Positions 9,701 through 22,800 of a stretch of DNA of 64,000 bases are shown one piece after another. Position 1 is the first letter of the stretch; each line of letters starts with the position of its first letter. The stretch is from positions 6,487,667-6,551,666 of the forward strand of contig OZ022576.1 in NCBI GenBank assembly GCA_963669155.1. The letters are read 5' to 3'. The notes under the pieces were generated by a model. The model made no database searches. It was not told the origin of the DNA and worked only from the letters and a program-made list of their open reading frames with translations. The position numbers were made by a program, and so were the translations under genes. The DNA is from Arbacia lixula. Its lineage: Eukaryota; Echinodermata; Echinoidea; Arbacioida; Arbaciidae.

Positions 9701-12700
9701 CAAACACGCAAATGTCTTTTTACGAAAAGAGCAAAGTTGACACTTAATAAAATCCTGCTGTTATTGCATCAGTTTGAAGCTTTGAATATGCCGAACTGCA
9801 CGTACTATTTCTTAAGTGCAACTTAAATTTAATTGGGACTATAATGGAAACCTGCCAAGCTGATTTGGAAATGTCAGACGTTTCCATGGTAGTCGCAATC
9901 AAGTATTGTCAGTCGCAAATACTTTGGCCTTTTCTGTCTGAAGGTGAGTATATGGTTAGGGCTAATGTATTTGAAGGGATATTGAATGTCGCAAATGTTT
10001 GAATGAGTCATTGACAGAATGAGGAAGCGAAAGCTGAAATCTGGCTCGACGTGTTTGGATGTCGATCGGTGAGGTAAAGAAAGCTGTTTTCTTGTTTTTG
10101 ATATGTTTTTCTTGATATTTACATCCCATTTTCAATTGATAATATATCTTAAAGTTATACTCAATTAATCGATAATTGACTTTTCTCGGGAGTTGATATA
10201 GGCCTTTTACATAATGATTTTGTCATATATCCTACAAATTTCCTTTTTTTTTTTTCTCCCCCCCCCCTTTTTTTTTTTTTTTGGGGGGGGGGGGGGAGCG
10301 GTTGGGGATGAGGGCGAAATGCAACATCGCGATTTCAATTGATTTTGTGTCTTTTTATGCGTTAGAAAACAGCTTTCCGCGTTATGCATGAAGGATGTAG
10401 ATTGTTCATGGTGATGGCTGATTTGCGTGATGGGAAAGGCGGAGAAAAGCCTGCTAGATATTGTTAATACCGGGGTCGTCGACGTATTCATCTAGGAGAC
10501 CGACGGCTTCGAGGTGAGCCGGGGTGGAGACCGAGAGGGCCAGCACGTCCCCGACCGCTTCGTGGAAGCCCGGGTTGGCCCCTTCACGGTATTGCACGGG
10601 TAGGTCCTTGTATTGCAAGAAGTACTCCACGTGGCCCATTTCATGGTGGATCGTTATGAAGTCGTCCATCGTGATGTCCGTGCATTGCTTGATCCTGCGA
10701 TGGCACGTGACCGGTGGGGCGCGGTGTGAAATTAGTATAGGCAGGTACAGTAGGCATGCAGGAATATTAGTACATGCAAGGGGTTAGAAAAGAACGGGTA
10801 ATTGAGGATAAGTGACATGGAGGGGTGGATGTGATAGGCCTTGATTGGAGAAGACCAGGGGAGGAAGGGGTCGTAGAAACACAATGATCTCACCACGGAA
10901 CATGGGGTGTTAACGTTCATGAAGATTATATGTTACAGGAGATTAGAGGGAGACTTTCCCAATACTTTTCAAACCACGACAACAAGAAGGAACATAGGTG
11001 ATACTGCAAATCAATCAATGACACGTCTCCTATATAGGTACAACGAGTCACGTTCATTTCAAGCACCCCTAAGTATCAATATATTCGTGTGTTCTGCCTC
11101 ATGGCATAGTTAAATCCCCCGGTAACCATGGCAACCTACGATCTCCTTCTTATTTAAAGGAGATGCATAATGCTGAACAACCAACAATAACATCACGATC
11201 ACACACTTCCTTGATATAAAAATCAGGCTATTGTAGATATAAGCGACAAATACAAACTTCAAATATGAAACCATAAACACTAACTGTGCAAAATGTATAT
11301 ACGAAGGCATCAAAGCAGACAGACATATAGACCGACAGAAAAGGAAGCAGTGGCAGCAATTCAGTTGGCATAATATGTAAGTACAGAGAACCAACGTCGA
11401 CAATCTCAACTCTAAAATTTGACATTTCAACTATATAAATCAGCGTGCGTTTGAGTAAAGAAGCGAAACCACAACACCAATGACTTCCAATTTTCATGAG
11501 AAAAGTAAAGTAATATGTATTTTACAAACAAGTTTAAGACACAAAATCATAACAATAAGTCAGATAAATATGAAGACTACTACTCATAAAAACAACAATA
11601 GTTCATGGTTTCGACAAGCACCTGGCAGCCATGGCAAACTGACATGAGACCATGAAGACGACGAGATTACAAGCGACAAACACCGCCATGGGTCAAATGC
11701 ACAACTATATACAACACACAAAAACGGCTGTTAATGACAACAGTAAACACCACAAGGAGCATGACCACGACTACCACAACCCACACATGACGCCTGTACC
11801 TCGATCATCCACCACCTCGGGCAGGAGCTCGATCGAGTGGAGATGGCGAGGTGTGGATACGGACAGAGACAGCGCGTCCCCCACGGCTTCGTGGAAGCCC
11901 GGGTTGGCGCCGGTGCGGTAGATGAACGGCTGTCCCTTGAACTGCATGAAGTACTGGATGTGGCCCATCTCGTGATGGATGGTGATAAAGTCCTCCATGT
12001 TAACCCGCGAGCACTGGGTGATCCTTTGGGATGGGGTAGTGTGGGTGGGTGAGTTCGTGGGTGGGTGGGTTGGGTTAGGATGGAACGAGTGGGCAAATGG
12101 ACCAGGGCGCTGAGTTACATGTATAGCAGCGAGAATGAATGATCTAAATGAGGTAATTGTCCTTCTTCGTAATGTATTCACAACTTTCCTCCTTACTGCG
12201 AAATAACGCGTTATGACAGTGGCATGTGATTCAGTTTCAATTGGTGGAATGAACTCTGAATCTGTTAGTTGTTGCTATTCGAGTAAACCTCCGACAAGCT
12301 TGTGGTTGGAATCAGTAACGCATTGTTTGAAAGACCATGCACAGATTTGCATACATAACGAAAGTAGTCTATTCAACGAACGTTCCCCAAAATTGCCGCA
12401 GTCGCCGTTCCCCTTCCTTGACTTTTACTAGCCTCTCACATTTTAGAGTCTTCACAGTTCAACTGCAGTGCGTGCTTGTTCGCGAGGGTGGAGGGTGCCC
12501 TTTTGATCTGCAATGTAATTCCAGTAATGCTTAAAGATGGCCCGTCCCTTTTAAGAACATCTGCAAACTTCATGAAAGTTTGCACATATTCAGCACATAT
12601 CTTTGGGATACCAATTGTGAACTTTTAAGGTCAGACATAATATAACTCTCGTAGAATAAATAAAAATCAAACTGATTTTCACTGAGATTTGACTATTTTT

Positions 12701-15700
12701 GTGGTACGAAAAAAGAAAGCTCGATCAATCATCGAAGATGATTTCCTCAAAACCGAATATTACGCTTTGTCGATTCCAGGAAAGTTTGATGACAAAGTCA
12801 GGGAACTTTCAGAATTAGGTCTGCAAAAGAGGAGGGCTACCTTTAAAGGACTCTATAATCATACCGATATGCAATAATTCTTGAGACTGGTGGAAGTTGT
12901 TTGCGGATTGCCATACCGTAAGCAACATATTGCATTTCTGTATAAAAGGGCTCACTAAGGATTTTATACTTCAGTTTACACGTGCCGGTCATCACAGAAT
13001 GAGGATGCATTATTTTAACTCCTTTTGTGTCAGGTGCACATTATGCGCAAGTGGCATGAGCGTGTAGGCCTCTTACTAGATCAGAATTGCGACAGTGGTA
13101 TCCAATGGGTTAAATGTTAATAGTGATATGTGCCCAATGTCCCGCAACGCCCCTCTTTATACTATGCGTTAGTAAAATGAATATCTCCATGTAAGCATGT
13201 GCACTCATGTAGTAATAAGTAGTCATGAAAATAGACTTTCGCAAATGAAGGCCGCAGCACATACACAAATAGATAACAAACGTACATGTTATACAAATAA
13301 TGAATGGTTATGAGTGCAATGGACAAAATATTTCATGAGGTGAAAGATGAAAAGATCCAATCAACGATTTCAACGATGCGTAGCAGAGTTGAATGGATCA
13401 TTCATTTCATCTTTCATCGAATGAAATATTATGTCCATTGCATTCATTATTTGTTTTATATGACAAATTAGGTTATAGGTAGGTCGCGGTTCGCTTACAC
13501 AAGAAACGCGAGTACCAGTGGTCTCGGCGAGCGTGCAATGGACAATATCGTATGGATCCAAAATTGCACGATGAATGGATCTAAAATTGCACGGTTGATG
13601 ACGCCATTGTAAATAAACTGAATGATCGATATCAAACAACCAATCAAATGACAGGGATCTATCTAGGTGTCATATAAATACAAATATCGAGCAAGGACAA
13701 TAGAGGAAGGCATTTTAGATAATTGATTGTTAACACCTTGATTACACATACCTCCTAAAACGTACTTTGGTGGGAGCAGATGATCGTAACTGGGCTGAAA
13801 ATGTACTTCTTGTTTTAGAGCAGTCGCTACCATTTATTGCACTACTTAAACTTTAAAAGGATACTATATGACCTGACCTTCGTGTACTGTTGAAGTGAAG
13901 AGGTCATACTTATTTTCGATTCTTAAGCGTCTAGGACAGCTAGGTAATCATTAGGGATATCAATCTCCAGCCTTCTATTCGGTTCGATGAAAATGTTTTT
14001 AAACACCACTTCTTATGCCAATTTATTCTATTTATTTGTATTTTTATTTTCAACACTGATGGAATATTCCAATCATTACTTTGATTTCTGTAAAATCTAT
14101 AATTACAACAAAAAGCATATACCTACGTGAAACCACGTACCCGGACAATGTGTTGAATGGCGTCAATCAATTATTTAGCATTTATAAATATCAACTAAAT
14201 CTATGCTTTTGCCAGAAAACACGTTTCATTTGCGTCTTTACAGATTGTTGAGAGGCACTCACACGGAAAATCTCTGCCACAGCCGTTTATTTCACGCGTC
14301 TCCGCTACAATACAACAATGACTCCCTTGGCCCAACGGCATTTACACGCTTAAAGGTCCCCTGTCATCAAAATATATGTCGACTTATATTGATGCAACAT
14401 AATATGTACATAACAAAATCACTAACTGTTCAATGGAAATATGTATCCTATCTTTCAAAATGAATTTTTTTAATTTTTTCTCAGCACTGATAAGCCCCGC
14501 CTCCAAAATATCCCCCAACTCAAGATTCCTCCTGTGACATCATGAAAGGTAGAAATTAGCAGGATAATAAGCAGAATTTATGCACAAATTAAACATTGCA
14601 ATGACTACCTCCACCTGCCCACAAGAGCATCACATGTCTTCACACAATACAATATAACAACCTTTCATGTGGGCATAATCGTTTCCTTATGTCAGAAATG
14701 TGCTAGCTAGGTGATGCTATTATAAGCACTTGCAGATAGTCATTGCAATGTTTAGTTTGTGCATAAATTATGTTCATTGTCCTTCTAATTTATGCCTTTG
14801 ATGATGTCACAGGGTGAATCTTGAGTTGGAGGATATTTTGGAGGCGGGGCTTATCAGTGCTGAGAAAAAATAAAGAAAAATTATTTTAAAATATAGGAAA
14901 CATATTTCCATGGAACAGTAAGTGATTTTGTTATGTACATATTATGTTGTATCAACAGAAGTCAACATACATTTTGATGACAGGGGACCTTTAAGGTTAG
15001 GAGAAGTAATGGTTCATTATTACTGGACCAGTATCGATAAAGTGCCATTGAGCAATGTCCATGGGTCCCATTCTTGTTTGATTTCGTAATTTCAGGATAG
15101 CAGGAGATTACATAAAAATTCTGCCGTGATTACGGCCAATAATTATTAACATATCTATCCGTGGCTTTTAGGGAGGATCAATTGCCTTGCTTTGCCATGG
15201 TGCAGTCACATTGTCGTCAAACCGTAGGCAAGCCGTTTCCGTATGAGTGCATCGATGCCAAACTGCGGGGTTCACGTTTTAAGGTTACATCTACTTTGCG
15301 GACACCCCTCACCCCTTTCTCCCCCTCTTTCATATCCGTACCTGAAGTCGATCGTGTTGTAGAAGTCCCAGGCCGAGGCGTGGCAGACGACGTCGCGTCC
15401 GTCGTCGGGCCGCTCCAGCATGGACTCGTTCCAGAACTCGACCGGCATTTCGATCAGACCGAGGGAGGAGAAGAATTCGTCGGAGACCTCGAACATTTGC
15501 TTCGGCGTGTAACCCTGTGTGGTGGGGTTTGGAAAAAAAAAATCACGTGCCACCCATATTAAAAGGAAGGGCATGCGAACACTTTTGGGCTAGACAGTTT
15601 TCCATATTAGGGCATTCTAAAGTGCTTTCATGTATTAAATTAACACATGGAGAAATCTCCTCAAAATTATAATTTTATCTCAATCATATACATTGTATGC

Positions 15701-16760
15701 ATACGATCGAACAAAATGATGAGAACGATTGACTAGAGACATACTGTTTCCATCTTTGTAATATCAAACCCTTTATGCGTCTTTGATGCATATTTAGCAC
15801 CAGTTATACACGAAAATCTCATCAAACAACATTTTATTCGACAAACAAAGCTTATGCAGTAGGTAAAAAATGACGAATTATATGGAATGCTCCATCATTA
15901 ATTCCCGTTTTGAAAAGGAAGCTGAGCCTCAGAGGCAAACCAGAGAAATCAATGCAGTATGTTCTTACTTGCCGTATTTGGATAACTATTATATTTTATA
16001 ACCTAAATATACCTCTAAATTTATGATTACGGGAAAACTATTTGCCATTCCATAGGTTCCATCTTATCTGGCTGCAGTAGTTTATCAATGCTCGTGCAAT
16101 ATTGCAACAGGTGCACGTGATGAGTTATAAAGAGGTATCAGAAGAGACTGTTTTAATAAAAATCTTGCAATTATTAAGAACTATGGCGTCAAGTTTTCCA
16201 TATGAAATCCTGAAGAAGTCGATCTTTATTTGTTATATTCGTCGATTTTATTTACATCACTGAACGGACGGGAAGATTAAGACCATTTCTTTTCTGCAAA
16301 GCGAACCAATGCTTTGGATGGAAAGGGAGATAAAGGTGGATGTGAAATTTGACTGATTACCCCCATCAATAAACCTGCCAGCCTTTAACTCTCCCTATGA
16401 CAAACGGCTGCTTTTCTATGATACGTGTATACATAAGTTGTGAAATAATACTCATATGGCCAGTAAATTCATACGAACAGGTGGCGATGGAGTCTACGCA
16501 TATAGCGCATCTTGTAATATTTGAGGCGGTGTGTCGTCATTGGAAACGCGGTCATGGTGGTCTGGGGGGATAGTCTAGGTTCTAGACGTATTTTATCAGC
16601 CCGCATTCGTATAAACAGCGCGCGACGAAACCCAGCGCAACGATATCGCGCGATCACTCGATATCGTTGCGCTCGCTTTCGTCGCTCGCTGTGTATACGA
16701 ATGCGGGCTGATAAAATACGTCTAGAACCAAGACTATCTGGGGGCCGGCGTGCATATGTG

Positions 16761-16839
<79 letters not shown>

Positions 16840-19810
16840 GGTGGTGGTGGTGGGGGGGGGGGGGTGGAGGGGGGCGGGGAGGGGGGGGGGGGACGACAAG
16901 TTATGGCAAAAAGCAGAACAGGTGAACTGGGTTTGCCTCATTGTATGCTGCTATAGAGCACCGAATTGGTGTCGTCATATGAACATGTTGTCAAGACAAT
17001 TGGCTCTTAACAAACTCACTCCAGTGAGAGGTTCAGCTGTCCGATATTGTCTATCGGGCAAGTGTCCGGCATTCCAAATTACAGTCCCCGTTGTGATCAT
17101 CGCTGCTTGCTCTACCCGTGTTGTTTAGAACCAGTTGTCTAGACAATAATGCTCAAACGACGTCACACTTCGGTACTCTATTGTAAAAACAGTTTTGAGC
17201 TTACCTTTTCTACTAAGACTGGAGTTATATCCACGCTCGGGCTGTCAGGGAACGGCTCACACAAGTTGTACAGCTGCAGCCAAGACTGAGCCCACATGTT
17301 ACCTATATAGCAGGGATGAAAACAAAGTGGTTCGCGAACCACGAGTCTCGCCTGATTTCGCAATCGATACAAAAATATATATTTTTTCATAAAATTTAAA
17401 ATGGGGCCGAGATTACCTTTGACCTCATCATCCTCTTCAACACACGTGGTATTACCCAAGGATAAATTGATGCAGAAATAACAAAAAATGAGAGGAAGTT
17501 AAACCAAAACTGTAAGAACAAGCCCCTGCAAATCTGAGCCAAGTTTGATCTGACCTGAAATAAAGAAAAAAACTTAAAAACTGATGGACATGGCCTCATA
17601 TCATTTGACCCTTTGACCCCATCATTTTCATGAAGACACATGTGGTATTACCCAATGGTCATTTGTACCAAGTTTGATCATAATTGATGCAGAAATAAAG
17701 AAATGAGAGCAAGTCAAACGAAAACTTTGAGAAAATTGATCCACATGACCTCATATTATTTGACCTTTTGACTTCTAGATGACCTTTGACCCGATCATCT
17801 TCATGACGACACATGTGGTATTACCCAAGGATCATTTGTACCAAGTTTGATCACAGCTGATGCACAAATAAAGACATGAGAGCAAGTTAAACAAAAACAG
17901 ACCAACAGACTAACATACTAACAGACCAATAGGAAAAGTGATTACTTGGTCTCTGCCGAACTTTGTTCTGGCGAGACAAAAAAAAAAACATGCAACTGGT
18001 TATTGATGGCACACATTTTCGGGATTGGGGATTAAAACAGTTGACCAAAACTCGAGCAATGCACGAATGTCTTTAATCAGACACAAGGTGGCGCCAAACC
18101 CCATTAGCGCTTTTTGTACTAGACCAAGTGCTACTTAATGCTACTTCTGTCTCTTTTTAGCGCACAATGCAATAATGGCGCATAACGAGTTAATGTCATA
18201 TGCAATGGTTCAGAACCTGCAAATCATTTGTGACATTTTTCGCTCTATTAGCATGATACACAACAATAAGCCACTTCGTAATTACAATTTGCGCATGAGC
18301 AGATTATTGCTGGTAGAAAATGGCCTCAGGTCAATTTCACTACTCATAGAGCAAAATGTGAATTCATTAGATAGTCGACCACATTTCAATCTATTATCAT
18401 GTAAATATGGCAACAACTATTCAGCTCTGCGTAGGTAGTTAAAGAAAATTCCACCATGCGCATCTTTTTCTACTGTTGTTCCGGGCACACTGTACAATGT
18501 ATTTACATCAATCATCCAACACAGCTTCATAAAAAAAAAACCCAGACAGCAGTCTTATAGTATTTATTCAGTGGATTGTCCGACCATGGTGCAATTACGA
18601 ACTGGTCCATTGCAATGAATTGATATGTCAGTAAGTATGGAAGCAAGGCTAGTTAATTGATATCATCATTGTTTGTTTCACGCGTGATTTCAAAGGTGAG
18701 TCAAGGTTGCTTCATTGGTTATCACGAGGCTTCAGTTTAATAATATGGACTTTATATCTGTATATGGCAGGATTCGTAGATAAACAGATAAAGGTGGATT
18801 CCGCAATTGCGCCACAAATCTATAATTGTCTCACTGATATGTATGTGGCGCTGCATGATAAAAATGATAAAATGTTTTCACTTATTGTTAGTATTCCTTT
18901 TTCATTTATTCATAGCCATGTGATAAAGGTTCACCTTTAAACTGTTATATTTGTCATCTCTATGCGATTCTAGTGTCATAATGACAATTTGACTGCTAAG
19001 AAATCTCTTTATGTGGCGTATGTAATGATAAGAGAGCGAAAATATGGTTTGATGCAAATTCGAGGAATATGATAGTAGTGATCCAAAGTATGAAATCTGC
19101 ATGTGTCAAATGTCGTCTCACCTTTTGTTGTTTTCATTGAACCGTTGAATACTGACGCGGATATCAACTATCAAACTTTAAGCTTTGATATTGTTTTATG
19201 AGGGTTCGTCAGCAGCGAATTGGAGAAACGCCTAGCAGCATGCTACTTATCTCATCTATCGCAAACAAGCTCTCGGCGCCCCGGCTGGAAGGTAAACATA
19301 GTAATGCAGATAATAAAACACTTCTGCGCGCCTTTTTACCAGATAGGTATTTAGATTTGGCTCTCGCGCAATTAATTTCATGTATGGACATGTCTAATGG
19401 TTGATGCTCTCAGTTTGTGTCACAACAACATATAAATACATTAGTATCGTGTCTTGAATGAGCAACTTTTTACTGCGGCAAAATGGTGCACTCATACATT
19501 TTCCCTTGTGCGGAAGAGTGACGTTATGTGTTCATAAAATGGCGTAGACAAGAGTAAAAGAATGTGGGATTGTCGAATGAGGACGGGGGAGTCAAAACTT
19601 TCAGACATGTGGACTGCACCAAAACGCACACACGCACACACACACACACGCACGCACACACACGCGCGCACGCATACAAACACATACGCACACACATGCA
19701 CACACACAGACACACACACACACGCGCATACACACACACACACACACACACGCATACACAGACACACACGCATACACAGACACACACGCATACACACACA
19801 CACACACACG

Positions 19811-19845
<35 letters not shown>

Positions 19846-22800
19846 AACTCCTCCGTTCAGTGAGTTATTTCATTGTGTAATCATTCATTATACTTCAGTA
19901 TTGTCAGGCATAGTACTATAAGAGGGTGTAGAATATAAATAATTTTTGATTTAACGCATCACTTTTTGCAGCAGTAAGGTGCCGAATGCTATGTTGTACA
20001 AAAGAAATACATATTTAAAAAAAAAATCGTACACATAATGTATGTGAATAATAACTTACGCCCCTAATAAAAAAAAGTAAAAATAAACAGATGAATAAAA
20101 CTAACGATGTGTAATCATTCATTATGCTTTTAATGATATGGTACTAACAGGGTTAAGAATAGGAATGTGTATACGCATCACCGTTTGCAGCAGTAAGATA
20201 CCGAATGCTATCTTCTAAAAAAGAAATTTTAACAATTCGTATACTTAATGATGTGAATGGTGACTTTCGACCCCCCCCCCCACAAAAAAAAGAGACTAGA
20301 AAAAAAAAAGATTTTAAAGAATATTGTGTATCTTTGATCTTCACCGACGTAGATAAGCACAGTATGTTCAGTGTATTTGAGTCGGTGTGATTAAAAAATC
20401 ACAGACGGACTCGGGTGGGAATAGAATCCACAACCTCCTGATTACTAGATAAACCTGTATGGTAATCAGGAGGTCGTGGATTCGATTCCCACCCGAGTCC
20501 GTCTGTGATTTCTTAATCACAGTGACCCACGTGCTCTGAACATACGGTGCTTATCTACGTCGGTGGAGGGCAAAAATTAAAAAAAAAAAATATTTAAAAT
20601 GATACATCCCGGCGCAAAACAAAAACAACCTTTATATAAAAAAAAAGAGATTACCACCACATATCTGGAGGTCGACCTACCCAAGATGTGCGCCGGGATG
20701 GGTCCCCTCAGGTTGATAAATCTCTCTCCGTAGACGTTGTATAGCTTCCTCCGGACATAGGCGTGCAGGTTGTTGTAGAGAGGCGACAGCTGATCGTACA
20801 GCTCCTCCACCATCTCCTCCAGGTTATCTACCTCGTACCATGACCGCCAGTAAGCACCGTTGTCTGGCTGGTCTGCACACAAAGAACAACCAAGATTCGA
20901 ATTCGATTTGATTTGATTTTTTTTTTTAATTCATGTCATTTTGATGTGATATGATTCTATTCGATCTCAATTTTATTTCTTTCGATGTGATTAGATTTGA
21001 TTCAATATAACTTTTTGTTTTATTCATATTTGATTATTTTGTTGAAATGACTTAATTTGAGTTAGTAAGTTCCTGCATTTCACATGTATGTATGTATCGA
21101 CAAGTTCACGAGCATAATTTTAACATACATGCAATCGTAACACTATCGCAGTATCTCTTTGATATTTATATGATTATGGATGCAAAGACATTTGAGTTAT
21201 GTAAGTTAGCCGAAATTAATCTTGGTGCATAGTACAAGAACCTTGATCAAAGATATTAGTACTAAACCTTCATAACAATGGATATACGACTTTTATTACA
21301 TGATACTTGTATCACTAGTTGATGACACATCCCTATATCAACAGTGCATGTGCTATTCCTGTATTGTCCCTTAGTTATTTAAGGAAACAAGCCGTGCTCT
21401 GTCTCTCTTCTGGTATGATAATTGATATCTCAGAACTTAACTGTTGTTTTTTGTGATGAAAGTAATGAAGTGATTAGTTAAACAGTCTTTTAAACGGTCA
21501 CGTGACCGACTCCGACCGTATCAGTTACTCAAAGCTAGAACAAAAGTCACGAGGTGAAATCGATAAACAAATGATCAAATATAGGTCATGGCGCCCAACA
21601 CCTCGTATTATCCCTTACAACCAAGGCGTCTGTATCTTCAAAACAAATACTATTTATCAACAATGGCTCCTACAAATGGCACTTCCAAATACGGCTTATG
21701 TGTGAACTCTGATCTCCTAATGACCGCCTGGTGCTGTTTAGTGCTGTCTTTGAGTTTGCCAGCTTGAAGTCATAAGAGTCATGGTCATCTGCGCCTCTGT
21801 GTCCCGTGGCTTTGACGTCACTTCTATATTTAGGTCAACGTAAAGATATCTGTAACAAAGCCTTTTTTTTTTTATTCCGTATTAAATAAACTGTAATTTT
21901 TTAACAGTTCCTTCTTACCCTTTACCTTTTGGGCAGGTAATGAATAGCAACATTATACGATCTTGTATGGATTCTTCGGAAACATAAACACACAACCAGG
22001 GTATCTAAAATAGAGGAAACCTCATCAAAATTGTCGCTTTCCGAATTGCGCGATGACTAGTTGATCTTCTTTTTTAATCTTTACTTTTGCATTTCCTTAT
22101 CATCGCATTATTCGATCAATTTTGCTCTATGCATATAAAAAAAAAACCCGCAAAAGATCAAATGACGTACTAATAGCATAGGTACTTGTACAGAACACGA
22201 TAACGAATTACGGAATCTATATCGCATCATTCACTTTGCTACATTTTCGGGCGGATATTTTTTTCTTCAGAAAATGGTGTACATTCACACACTGTTGGTA
22301 CTTCATATATGAAATGAACCGGTATAGGCTAGAAAACAGCAGATTTTAGACTAACAGAACCATGTCGTACACCTGGCATGTTGAGCATAATGTTTGTTCC
22401 CCATCATGCAATCAGACTGATGGTGCTTTGTATGCCACCAATATTGTTAACAAGCAGTAGAATAGTTGATCTTTATTTGAAAGTGTAATATAGTTCTAAA
22501 TATGTTACTATAATAACATGTTACTATGTTAGTATAATGTTACTGTAATATAGTTGACACACGTCGTACTCCGAACATGCCGAAGATCGGCATATTAACT
22601 CATTCTGCACCACCGAAAATCCTGCTTGATATCACACACCTCGCGATACCTTAATAGACTTTCATACGGGAGCTGAGTCAACGGGCTGCATTGCCGCAAG
22701 CTACGGACATGGCACCCTAAACCTCTGTATTAAGCCATTCTGCGCTTCACGAAATGTTGCTCCGTGTATTACGGGCATAAGAATTGCGACATAAGCATAT

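Noticed and set aside
9262..12023. Exon 8 copies as remnants of separate broken ACE genes or as a haplotype assembly duplicate
   Set aside because: No other ACE exon is repeated between them, all three are open with good phases, introns between them are not alike, and 8b/8c differ at about 26 synonymous sites, too many for alleles.
12689..12877. 62-aa charged ORF as a gene
   Set aside because: No recognised family, no splice or neighbour support; chance ORF length in AT-rich DNA.
15161..15562. 133-aa plus-strand ORF
   Set aside because: Antisense shadow of ACE exon 7.
20455..20505. tRNA gene
   Set aside because: Only a T-arm-like half is present and it sits in a palindrome; no acceptor stem or D-arm could be closed.
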